Below are positions 1-9,778 of a DNA stretch of 64,000 bases, in pieces (within the stretch, counting starts at the first letter, position 1; every line of letters begins with the position of its first letter). Below the pieces are notes generated by a model that searched no databases, was not told where the DNA came from, and worked only from the letters and a program-made list of their open reading frames with translations. Origin of the DNA: Actinomycetota bacterium (GTDB lineage Bacteria > Actinomycetota > Actinomycetes > Actinomycetales > Dermatophilaceae); contig JAIUPO010000015.1 in NCBI GenBank assembly GCA_020160805.1, positions 1-64,000 of the forward strand. The letters are read 5' to 3'. A program made the position numbers and the translations under genes.

Positions 1-342
1 CAGTCGCTGCCCTATGCGTCGTCGTTGTGCGGGGCCTGCTTCGACGCCTGCCCGGTGCGGATCAACATCCCCGAGCTGCTCGTCGAGCTGCGGGGAACCG
101 TGGCGGAGCAGGGTGGGCACCGGGCCGAGTCGGCCGCGATGAAGGCCGCGGCCTGGGTGCTCTCCGACCCTCGTCGACTGGCAGTCGCGCAACGCGGTGC
201 CACGACGGCGGGGCGCCTCGTCGGCGACCGGACGGTGCGTCGCGTCCCCGGCCTCGGCGCCTGGACCGACGCCCGTGACGTGCCGACGCCGCCGAAGGAG
301 ACCTTCCGACAGTGGTGGGCCAGGGAGCGGGGCGAGTCATGA
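1..342 (+). CDS. lutB: Lactate utilization iron-sulfur protein LutB, C-terminal part
   Basis: Last 113 codons of an iron-sulfur protein; the 5' end lies outside the window. The visible CGACFDACPVRI motif is the final cysteine cluster of the ferredoxin-like region of LutB/YkgF proteins, and the tail FRQWWARER is typical of that family. In the known pathway LutA, LutB and LutC together oxidise L-lactate to pyruvate in the cytoplasm. The TGA overlaps the lutC ATG (ATGA), indicating translational coupling. lutA is expected just upstream. The call rests on the cysteine motif plus the lutC neighbour. Confidence 0.88.
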   Translation, partial: QSLPYASSLCGACFDACPVRINIPELLVELRGTVAEQGGHRAESAAMKAAAWVLSDPRRLAVAQRGATTAGRLVGDRTVRRVPGLGAWTDARDVPTPPKETFRQWWARERGES

Positions 343-983
343 GCGCGCGCGACGAGATCCTCGCCCGGGTCCGGGCCGCCACCGCCGATGTCACCACCCC
401 GGTGGGCGCTCGCGGCGCCACACCCGTGGTCGAGGAGACCTCACCTGGCCCGGGTCGGACTCTCGACCTCTTCGCCGAGAACGTCGCCGACTACCGAGCC
501 GAGGTGCTGCGCGTGCCCGCCGACGAGGTGGCCTCGGTCCTGGCGTCGACGCTGCGTGGGCGCGGCCTCGGCTCCGTCGTCGTGCCCAGCGGCCTCGACG
601 AGGGCTGGCGGGCGGCGCTCGCGGAGGTCGTGACGGTCGTCGGCGAGGGTGATGCCGGCTCGGCCGCCAACCTCGACCGGGTCGACGCCGTCGTCACCGC
701 CTCGGCCGTGGGCATCGCGTCGACCGGCACGATCGTCCTCGACCACGGACCGGACCAGGGCCGGCGCGAGCTCACCCTCGTCCCGGACACGCACGTCTGT
801 GTTATCCGGGCCGACCAGGTCGTCCACGACGTGCCCGAGGCCGTGAACCGACTCGGGGGAGAACCGCACCGGGGCCGGCCGCTCACGTGGGTGAGTGGAC
901 CGAGCGCGACGAGCGACATCGAGCTCCAACGGGTCGAGGGAGTCCACGGCCCCCGCACCCTCGTCGTCGTGCTCGCGGAGTGA
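339..983 (+). CDS. lutC: Lactate utilization protein LutC
   Basis: A 214-residue LUD-domain protein, the usual LutC length, beginning MSARDEILARVRAA and ending in the LUD core. The segment AVGIASTGTIVLDHGPDQGRR matches the conserved glycine-rich stretch of the family, so the assignment is by overall pattern. LutC is the third component of the LutABC L-lactate oxidation system. I chose ATG 339 over an upstream GTG because it makes the four-base overlap with lutB. The regulator gene for PEP synthase starts 8 bp after its stop, so lactate oxidation and gluconeogenesis genes are probably co-transcribed. Confidence 0.9.
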   Translation: MSARDEILARVRAATADVTTPVGARGATPVVEETSPGPGRTLDLFAENVADYRAEVLRVPADEVASVLASTLRGRGLGSVVVPSGLDEGWRAALAEVVTVVGEGDAGSAANLDRVDAVVTASAVGIASTGTIVLDHGPDQGRRELTLVPDTHVCVIRADQVVHDVPEAVNRLGGEPHRGRPLTWVSGPSATSDIELQRVEGVHGPRTLVVVLAE

Positions 984-991
984 CCGGAGCC

Positions 992-1831
992 ATGGGACCC
1001 CAGGACGCGGCCAGCGACACCCCGACGCCGGTCTTCTTCCTCGCCGGTGGCACGGGCATCTCCGCCGAGACGCTCGGCAACCTGCTGCTCGCCCAGTTCC
1101 CGGGGCTGAACTTCACGCGTCGCAAGATCCCGTTCATCACCTCGGTCGAGAAGGCTGCCGAGGTCATGGCGGAGATCGACGCGGCGATGACCGACTCGGT
1201 GACGCCACTGGCGTTCTCGACGGTGTCGGACGAACCGATCCGCCAGGTGCTCCAGGGCACGCAGGCCGCGTTCATCGACCTCTTCGGCTCGCACCTCGAC
1301 ACCGTCGAGCGGATCCTCCACGTCAATGCGACCCACAGCGCAGCCGCCCTGCACGGCGTGGGCGACACCCTGCGCTACGACCGCCGGATGAAGGCGATCG
1401 AGTTCGCGATGGAGCACGACGACGGGGCGAGCCTGCGCAACCTCGCCCAGTCCGACCTCATCCTCGTGGCGCCCTCACGGTGCGGCAAGACGCCCACCTC
1501 GATGTACCTCGCGCTGCAGCACGGGCTCAAGGTCGCGAACTACCCGCTCGTGCCCGAGGACTTCGACACCGGTGACCTGCCCCGGCCCATCGCCCAGCGG
1601 GCCGACAAGTGCTTCGGCCTGCTCTCCACGCCAGCGCGTCTCAGCCAGGTGAGAGGGGAGCGCAGGCCGGGGTCGACCTATGCCACGCTCGCCCAGTGCA
1701 GCTTCGAGCTGCGCCGGGCAGAGGCGATGTACAGGGCGCATCGCATCCCGTCGATCAACTCCGCCAAGATGTCCGTCGAGGAGATGGCTGCCGTGATCAT
1801 GCAGAGCAGCCGACTGTCCGACCTGGCCTGA
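992..1831 (+). CDS. ppsR: Phosphoenolpyruvate synthase regulatory protein (kinase/pyrophosphorylase)
   Basis: A 279-residue DUF299-family protein. Members switch PEP synthase off by ADP-dependent threonine phosphorylation and back on by Pi-dependent dephosphorylation. The family P-loop [11 protein letters not shown] starts at residue 160, and the N-terminus has [16 protein letters not shown]. The C-terminus [14 protein letters not shown]...[13 protein letters not shown] is family-like. The start ATG 992 is 8 bp after lutC. The next gene is its expected target, PEP synthase, which favours the synthase-type regulator over the plant-type dikinase regulator. Confidence 0.92.
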   Translation: MGPQDAASDTPTPVFFLAGGTGISAETLGNLLLAQFPGLNFTRRKIPFITSVEKAAEVMAEIDAAMTDSVTPLAFSTVSDEPIRQVLQGTQAAFIDLFGSHLDTVERILHVNATHSAAALHGVGDTLRYDRRMKAIEFAMEHDDGASLRNLAQSDLILVAPSRCGKTPTSMYLALQHGLKVANYPLVPEDFDTGDLPRPIAQRADKCFGLLSTPARLSQVRGERRPGSTYATLAQCSFELRRAEAMYRAHRIPSINSAKMSVEEMAAVIMQSSRLSDLA

Positions 1832-1869
1832 GCTCACGAGGGCGACGACGCCCCGACGAAAGGACCGCC

Positions 1870-4284
<2,415 letters not shown>

Positions 4285-4286
4285 CC

Positions 4287-4326
4287 GCCCTGTCGCAATA
4301 GTCGCTCGTTGGCTAGTCGATAGGGC
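4287..4326 (+). terminator. Hairpin terminator after ppsA
   Basis: GCCCTGTCG at 4287-4295 pairs with CGATAGGGC at 4318-4326 (nine RNA pairs including one G-U), starting three bases after the ppsA stop. No U-tract follows, as is common in high-GC actinomycetes. Confidence 0.55.
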
Positions 4327-4738
4327 AGCCCAGGGCCGAGCCGTTCGCCTCGGGAACGAACACCATCACTCCGCCCCCACAGTGGACCGCCGCCCGCTCG
4401 ACTGACAGCGCAGCTCGGCCGTGATTGGTGACCTGGATGCCGACCACTTCGGGCCCGGTCGGGCCGTCGTACGCGCCCTCTCCTTGCCAGACCTCATGCA
4501 TGAGAACGGTTTCGGGCGCCCCGCCGAGAGAAGCCACTGCGCGATCTGCCAGCCGAGGGCGAGCGCGGCCCGCGTCGCTGCGGAGGTCGGCCGCGCCCTT
4601 GGCGTCGCGAGCCTCTTCCTCGTCGCGAGCCTGGTGGCAGTGCTCGCCCTCGTCGTGCCGGCGTCTGCGGCGGCCCGGCAAGCAGCCCGATCGGTGAGTG
4701 CGCGGCCTACCGCTTCGTCTCGACGAATGCCACTCCAC
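4313..4738 (-). pseudogene. Decayed hypothetical membrane-associated protein gene
   Basis: The 541-bp stretch between ppsA and the next gene has no convincing intact gene. On the minus strand the 3' half reads like protein: EVVGIQVTNHGRAALSVERA then AVHCGGGVMVFVPEANG. This resembles the beta-sandwich end of small actinobacterial proteins in which an N-terminal helix precedes an Ig-like domain. It stops abruptly at the ppsA terminator. The 5' half in the same frame is low-complexity Arg/Glu. A more plausible continuation (ALGWQIAQWLL) lies in another frame, suggesting a frameshift. Probably a truncated remnant; the function is unknown. Confidence 0.4.
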
Positions 4739-4825
4739 AAGGGGGTAGTGCCAGGGACTCCCACGGCTACCCGCACCCGGCTAACGTCGGAATCCGAATG
4801 ACCAGGACAGAGATGAGAAGGAACT

Positions 4826-5260
4826 GTGACATGTGACCCGGCTTTCGCGCAGGTCTTCCCTCTCGGGGAGCCCAATGACGCCTACGCCCAGTACTTCACC
4901 GGGCAGAGCTATCTGGCCCCGCTGGTTGCGGGCACGGTGCCCGTCATCAATGTGTCCTTCGAGCCACGGTGCCGCAATCACTGGCACATCCACCACGGCA
5001 CCGGCGGCGGCGATCAGATCCTGCTGTGCACGGCCGGCAGCGGCTGGTATCAGGCCGAGGGCGAGGCGCCGGTGAGCCTGCAGCCGGGCACCGTCGTTCG
5101 CGTCCCGGCCGGCACCAAACACTGGCACGGAGCGAAGGCGACCTCCTGGTTCAGCCACCCTCGCCTTCTTCACCCCCGCCCCGACCTGCGCAACGAGTGG
5201 CTCGAGCCCGTCACCGACGAGGAGTACGACAAGCTCCCCGCCGACCCCGAGCGCGGGTGA
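4826..5260 (+). CDS. Cupin-domain protein
   Basis: A 144-residue single-domain cupin. FEPRCRNHWHIHH holds the first metal-binding cupin motif (three histidines), and GTVVRVPAGTKHWHGA the second. Such small cupins are often fused to or encoded beside carboxymuconolactone-decarboxylase-like proteins, but none is adjacent here. I chose GTG 4826 because GAGAAGGAA precedes it closely; the ATG codons nearby run into stops. Residues near SWFSHPRLLHPRPDLRNEW look off-consensus, whereas a neighbouring frame gives SHLAFFTPAP. A compensated pair of indels is possible. The substrate is unknown. Confidence 0.75.
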   Translation: MTCDPAFAQVFPLGEPNDAYAQYFTGQSYLAPLVAGTVPVINVSFEPRCRNHWHIHHGTGGGDQILLCTAGSGWYQAEGEAPVSLQPGTVVRVPAGTKHWHGAKATSWFSHPRLLHPRPDLRNEWLEPVTDEEYDKLPADPERG

Positions 5261-5351
5261 TCGTTCGCCCGGGATCCACCGCAGCAACAAGCGACTGCAC
5301 GCCCGAGTTCGGCCGACACACCGGGTGAAGTGGACCCGACCGACCGCCCGA

Positions 5352-5455
5352 GTATGCCGAGTGCGGCGAACTTCGAGCCGGCCTAGAGGGCCGCCGCACC
5401 CGGGTATGCCGAGTGCGGCGTACCTCGAGCCGGCCTAGCGGGCCGCCGCGCTGGA
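5352..5455. repeat. 52-bp tandem duplication at a gene 3' end
   Basis: Two direct copies with a 52-bp period (5352-5403 and 5404-5455). The first 46 bases differ at only three positions. Both begin GTATGCCGAGTGCGGCG and contain GCCGGCCTAG. The second copy includes the last codons and stop of the minus-strand membrane protein gene; the first repeats that end downstream of it. Confidence 0.85.
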
Positions 5456-6157
5456 CGTCTGCGCCATACCGCGGTTCGGGATGTCCGTTCGCGCCGCGCG
5501 CAGCCGCGCCAGCAGCACCGGCGCCAGCCCGAGGGCGGTGACTATGGCCCACACGGGCGAGACGACCATGGAGGAGCCCAGCACGGCCATCGCGAGCCCG
5601 GCTAGCAGGACCAGCACGAGGGCCCATCTGGGGATCAGTCGCGCTCGGTACAGGGCGATCGCCGCCACCGGCCAGAAGAAGAGCCAGCCCACCAGGTAGG
5701 GCGAAAAGACCACCAATCCGAAGGTGTTGTCCGTCGTCGCCATCCCCACGGAGACGGCCGACTCCCGGTCCGGCAGGGAGGCCAGGATCTGGTTCCAGGC
5801 GTAATAGCCCATCAGGTGGACGAACTCGCCGATCACCAGGCAGCCGCCGATGATCAGTGCCGCCAGGGACCAGCGCGGCGACCGTTCCGAGGTGAGCCGG
5901 CGAGTGACCGCGACCGCGGGCACGGCCACCAGCGCTGCGACCAGGGCCAGCCAGGACGCGGCCTGATAGAGCGAGAGCTCGCTGGAGATGGACGCCAGCA
6001 TGGCGCTCGTCTGTTCGCGGCTGGTCGCGTCGATTATTCCGGTGGTCGCGCCGGCCTCCTCGGCTCGCATCCTGAGCACATCGGCGATGGCGGCGACCAA
6101 CGGGGCGAGGACCAATGATCCCGCACCGAGGGTGACCCAGTGGCTTTTGGTAGGCAT
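5435..6157 (-). CDS. Multi-pass membrane protein (DUF4386-like)
   Basis: A 240-residue protein with about six hydrophobic helices: GSLVLAPLVAAIADVL near the N-terminus, then roughly residues 60-85, 97-120, 145-175, 180-200 and 205-220. No catalytic motif is visible. ATG 6157 is preceded by AAAGGA. It is transcribed away from a histidine kinase gene, and the protein at 58165-58851 stands in the same position relative to a second kinase. This suggests the membrane protein is a target or partner of the sensor system. The family name is a pattern-based guess; function unknown. Confidence 0.7.
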   Translation of the reverse strand: MPTKSHWVTLGAGSLVLAPLVAAIADVLRMRAEEAGATTGIIDATSREQTSAMLASISSELSLYQAASWLALVAALVAVPAVAVTRRLTSERSPRWSLAALIIGGCLVIGEFVHLMGYYAWNQILASLPDRESAVSVGMATTDNTFGLVVFSPYLVGWLFFWPVAAIALYRARLIPRWALVLVLLAGLAMAVLGSSMVVSPVWAIVTALGLAPVLLARLRAARTDIPNRGMAQTSSAAAR

Positions 6158-6303
6158 ATTCCGATTCCTTTCCGACGGGCGCAGCGGCGGCTGCCGGGCC
6201 CGGGTCACCACGATCCGACGTCGGGACTCCCGGCCACGTCACCCGGTGGTCGTTCGTATGCCGAGGATCGGCGCGCGGTCGGTCTCGCCTCGGCGGACCC
6301 GGG

Positions 6304-6321
6304 ATCCATCGCACGATGGAT
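6304..6321. promoter_or_regulatory. Candidate operator between membrane protein and kinase genes
   Basis: A perfect inverted repeat, ATCCATCG-CA-CGATGGAT, 36 bp before the kinase ATG and close to where a -35 region would sit. It is a plausible binding site for the LuxR-type regulator encoded by this operon. Confidence 0.4.
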
Positions 6322-6342
6322 GCCGGCTGCGGCATCGGGGGC

Positions 6343-6348
6343 TAGCCT
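6343..6348 (+). promoter_or_regulatory. Leaderless -10 box of the kinase operon
   Basis: TAGCCT eight bases before the ATG at 6357 fits the TANNNT box of actinobacterial leaderless transcripts. A purine-rich GAAGG also lies just before the ATG, so a short leader is possible. Confidence 0.4.
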
Positions 6349-6356
6349 GCGAAGGC

Positions 6357-8279
6357 ATGACGACCCGTCCGACTCGCGAGGAGCTGGTGCTCGCCGGGGC
6401 CGGGCTGGTTTGGGTCGTGGCCGGGCTCTGGCGCACGCCGGGGGTCGCCGCCACGGTCGGGGCCGGTGTCTCGGCCGGTCTCCTGGTGTTCCGGCAACGG
6501 CCGCAGGTGGCGGCGGCGCTGGTGCTCGCCGCCGCCGCCTTGGCACCTGTGCTCGGCGTGCCGAGCGAAAGCCCGGCGACGCTGTTGCCGGTCGTCGTGG
6601 CGATCTATGGGCTCGGCCGGTGGGCCGGCCGGACCGCGGCCATCCTCGGCGGGGCGGCCTTCGTTGTGCCGGTGGCCTGGTCCGATGGCTGGTCATGGCC
6701 GACCCTGCTCTTCACCCTCTTCCTGTACGGGGTGTGCTGGGGCTTCGGACGCGTCGTTGCCGCCAAGGCCGCGGGTGCCGAGCGGGAGCGCGCGGTGGCC
6801 GATCGCGCGCAGGCTCAGGATCCGGATCACCTGGTGGCGGCCGTGGTCGCCGCCGAGCGGACCCGGTTGGCCGCCGATATCACCGAGGTCGTCGGTGCCT
6901 GTGTCGGCGAGATGGCGACCGGGGCCGAGCTGGCCCAGACGGACCTGTCCGCGCATCGGATCGAGACCATCCACCGTCGGGGCGCAATCGGGGTTACCGA
7001 ACTGCGCCGCTTGCTGGGGCTGTTGCGAGAGCGAACCGGGCCCGAGGACCTGACCGACCCGACCCCTGGCCGGGCGGCCCATGCCCTCGGACTCCCGATC
7101 CGCGACCTGGTCGCGTCGGTCGTTCTGGTGGTGGTCACCGTCGCCGGCCTGGTCGGCGGCGGGCAGCCGCCACAGCGCGCGACATTGGTTCTGCTCGCGC
7201 TGCTGCCGTTCACGCTGCTCCTTCGCCGGGATCAGAACAGCCTGGCGATGCTCCTGGCGGCGGCGGTAATCGCGCTCGTCGACCTCATACAGCCGGTTTC
7301 GCTCGGTGCTGGACCGGCGCTGGTGGTCATGATCTTGTCCTGGTCGGCCGCGGCGGACGGTCGCCGATCTGTCTGGGGGTGCTGGATGGTGCTTCTTACC
7401 ACCGGGATCGTGACGGGGGCGAGGAACGATCCGGACAATGTGGCCATGCTCGGCCTGTTAGCAGCCCTGTCCGCCTGGGCCGGTCACGCCTGGACCGACA
7501 GTGACCACCGCGAGCGGGTCGCGCACGACCGCATGGTGGCCGCGCAGTCACTCGTTGAGGCTGCCGTGGTGGAGGCTGTCCGGGCCGAGCGGCTGCGGAT
7601 CGCCCGCGACCTGCACGACGTGACCAGTCATGCGCTCGGGGTGATGGTGGTGCAGGCCGGGGCGGCCGCCGCCCAGCGCGACCGCGATCCTGAGCGGGCG
7701 CGCGCCAGCCTCGCAGTCGTTGCGGCGGCCGGTCGGCATGCCTCGCTCGACATCGACCGTCTTGCCCGGCTGATCGAGGCGGGGGCATTGGGCGCGCCCG
7801 ACAGCCAACTCGACCACGACCAGCCGATCGACCTCGCCGATCGGTTGCGAGGCTTGGCCGAGCGGGTCGGCCGAGCGGGCCTCGAGCTGACGCTGAATGT
7901 GCAGCCCGCCCACCCGGCGACAACTCCACCAGCAGATGATCGCGCCGCGCCCGAGAGTGCGGTTGACCTGGTCGTCTATCGGGTGGTGCAGGAGTCGCTG
8001 ACCAATGCGATTCGTCATGCCCCGGGGAGTCGGGTGCAGGTCACGGTCGTGGCCCGGACGGCAGACTGGCAGGTCCAGGTGCTCGACGATGGCGGTGATG
8101 GCGTCGCGGCGGCAGTCCCGGGCGCCGGCTTCGGGCTGGCCGGTGTGGCCGAGCGAGTGCGCGACCTCGGCGGGAGGTTGACCGCAGGGACCACCCCGGA
8201 TCGCGGATGGTCAGTCGCGGCCACCATTCCACGCCACCGGACCGTCCCGGCGGCGGGCGATGTGAGCGACTCGTCATGA
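6357..8279 (+). CDS. Sensor histidine kinase (NarL-type partner) with duplicated sensor/dimerization half
   Basis: A 640-residue HPK7-type kinase. Residues 10-125 form several membrane helices. They are followed by a helix ERTRLAADITEVVG that aligns with a HisKA_3 phosphoacceptor helix but has Thr176 where the histidine should be, then TELRRLLGLLRER. A second membrane block spans about 250-375. A normal acceptor helix follows, with ERLRIARDLHDVTSH (His420), then a HATPase region with VVQESLTNAIRHA (N box) and GFGLAGVAER (G box). So the first half looks like a decayed duplicate without its own ATPase domain. The stop overlaps the response-regulator start. Confidence 0.9.
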   Translation: MTTRPTREELVLAGAGLVWVVAGLWRTPGVAATVGAGVSAGLLVFRQRPQVAAALVLAAAALAPVLGVPSESPATLLPVVVAIYGLGRWAGRTAAILGGAAFVVPVAWSDGWSWPTLLFTLFLYGVCWGFGRVVAAKAAGAERERAVADRAQAQDPDHLVAAVVAAERTRLAADITEVVGACVGEMATGAELAQTDLSAHRIETIHRRGAIGVTELRRLLGLLRERTGPEDLTDPTPGRAAHALGLPIRDLVASVVLVVVTVAGLVGGGQPPQRATLVLLALLPFTLLLRRDQNSLAMLLAAAVIALVDLIQPVSLGAGPALVVMILSWSAAADGRRSVWGCWMVLLTTGIVTGARNDPDNVAMLGLLAALSAWAGHAWTDSDHRERVAHDRMVAAQSLVEAAVVEAVRAERLRIARDLHDVTSHALGVMVVQAGAAAAQRDRDPERARASLAVVAAAGRHASLDIDRLARLIEAGALGAPDSQLDHDQPIDLADRLRGLAERVGRAGLELTLNVQPAHPATTPPADDRAAPESAVDLVVYRVVQESLTNAIRHAPGSRVQVTVVARTADWQVQVLDDGGDGVAAAVPGAGFGLAGVAERVRDLGGRLTAGTTPDRGWSVAATIPRHRTVPAAGDVSDSS

Positions 8280-8929
8280 TCTCCGTGGTGCTCGCCGATG
8301 ACCAGGCCATGATCCGGGGCGGACTGCGGGCGATCCTTGACGCGGAAGCCGATATCGCGGTGGTCGCCGAGGCGGCCGATGGACGCCAGGCCGCCCGGGC
8401 GGCCCGAGAGCATGCCGCCGATGTCGTCCTGATGGACATCGAGATGCCGCACGTCAGCGGCATCGACGGGATCCGGCTGACCGCGACCGCGCGACCCGAG
8501 GCCCGGGTCCTGGTCCTGACCACTTTCGATCTCGACGAGTACGTCTTCGCCGCCTTGAAGGCCGGCGCCAGCGGCTTCCTGCTGAAGACCTCCCCACCTG
8601 CCGAGCTGGCGCAGGCGATCCGGGACTGCCACGGCGGACACCTGCTCTTTGCCCCGGAGGTGACCCGGCGGTTGGTGGACAGCTTCGTCCGGCGGCGCAC
8701 CAGCGGGGCCGGCGTGCCCGAAGCGCTTCAGGCATTGACACCACGGGAGTTGGAAGTGTTCTTGGCACTGGCCAAGGGCTGGTCCAATGCCGAGATCGGC
8801 TCCAGTCTGTTCTTGGGGGAGGCGACGGTGAAGACGCATGTCACCCGGATTCTGGCCAAGCTCGGCTTGCGCGACCGGGTCCAGGCCGTCGTGCTGGCAT
8901 ACGAGTGCGGGGCTGTGGGCGCCGACTGA
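8276..8929 (+). CDS. NarL/LuxR-family response regulator
   Basis: A 217-residue two-domain regulator. The receiver has acidic residues in VVLADDQ, the phospho-Asp in VVLMDIEMP, Thr in VLVLTTFD and Lys in FLLKTSPP. The LuxR-type helix-turn-helix has LTPRELEVFLALAKG and ATVKTHVTRILAKLGLRDR. ATG 8276 overlaps the kinase stop (ATGA), so the two are co-translated cognate partners. A likely target is the divergent membrane protein gene or its own promoter, where a perfect palindrome lies at 6304-6321. Confidence 0.93.
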   Translation: MISVVLADDQAMIRGGLRAILDAEADIAVVAEAADGRQAARAAREHAADVVLMDIEMPHVSGIDGIRLTATARPEARVLVLTTFDLDEYVFAALKAGASGFLLKTSPPAELAQAIRDCHGGHLLFAPEVTRRLVDSFVRRRTSGAGVPEALQALTPRELEVFLALAKGWSNAEIGSSLFLGEATVKTHVTRILAKLGLRDRVQAVVLAYECGAVGAD

Positions 8930-8979
8930 CGGACCGCCGCCCGAGCGGGCCGAAATCGCAGCTCGAGATCTTGCCTGGT

Positions 8980-9277
8980 TCATGCCTCGGGGATGACCCG
9001 GCCCCATCCGGCCAAGGTGACTGTCTCGGGATCGGGTCCGCCACGGACGCCGCTGTCGAGCGCGTCGATCGCTGCTAGCTCCGCATCGGTGAGGGCGAAG
9101 TCGAAGACATCGAGATTGGCGACGATCCGCGCCGGAGTAACGGACTTGGGGATCGCGGAGCGGCCCTGTTGCAGGTGCCAGCGCAGCATCACCTGGGCGG
9201 GGCTCTTGTCGTGCGCTTGGCCGATCGCCCCGAGCACCGGGTCGGTCAGGGTGCTGCGGCGATCGCCGCCGCGGCCG
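8980..9277 (-). pseudogene. Aldo-keto reductase, C-terminal fragment
   Basis: About 98 codons match only the C-terminal third of an aldo-keto reductase: VLGAIGQAHDKSPAQVMLRW, then SAIPKSVTPARIVANLDVF, then a normal end GWGRVIPEA. The NADPH-binding IPKS motif is present, but the N-terminal two thirds with the Asp-Tyr-Lys-His catalytic set are missing. Upstream, the reading frame runs directly into a fragment of an unrelated ABC-transporter gene on the other strand. It was presumably cut by a deletion or inversion and is unlikely to be functional. Confidence 0.8.
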
Positions 9278-9682
9278 AACCAGGGGCGCATTGAGCAGAT
9301 CGGTGACCCCGTTTCGCTCTACGAGCGGCCGACCAATGACTTTGTCATGTCCTTCCTCGGGTCGGTTTCTCGTCTTGGCGGGCATCTGGTCCGGCCGCAT
9401 GACATCGTGCTGGAGCGCGACCGGGCGAGCGCCGTCGAGGCCGACGCCTCCGTGCCCGGGTCACCGGGAGTCATCCAGGCCACCGTGGAACGCGTCGTCC
9501 GCCTCGGCTTCGAGGTGCGGGTGGAGTTGCGTGATGAGGTCGGCGAGCGGTTCGCCGCGCAGATGACTCGGGCCGAGGCAGATCGGCAACGTCTGGCGGC
9601 CGGCGAGACTATTTGGGCCCGGGCCGCGCGAGTCGCTGACGCGCCGGGCGCCGATGCCCCGGAACCGGCGCTGGCGCACTGA
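9278..9682 (+). pseudogene. Sulfate ABC-transporter ATPase (CysA-like), C-terminal fragment
   Basis: From NQGRIEQIGDPVSLYERP onward this matches the end of a CysA/MalK-type ATPase: the post-switch segment NDFVMSFLG, then a TOBE-like domain (HLVRPHDIVLERD, VERVVRLGFEVRVEL) ending QRLAAGETIWARAARV. The Walker A, signature and Walker B regions are absent, and the sequence before 9278 belongs to an aldo-keto reductase on the other strand. A broken gene with no plausible start of its own. Confidence 0.8.
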
Positions 9683-9778
9683 GCTATCGCGGAGGCTTAG
9701 ACCTATCGGGGGCGGTCCGGCATACCGCCGAACCAGAAACCGTGTCGTCTCGGAGGGCGAGTCGGTCGGCGTCATCAC

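Noticed and set aside
4421-4801. A 126-codon plus-strand frame with a hydrophobic stretch (LGVASLFLVASLVAVLALVV)
   Set aside because: No ribosome site and no family resemblance, and it overlaps a minus-strand stretch that reads more like protein. The hydrophobic run is a by-product of GTC/CTC-rich sequence.
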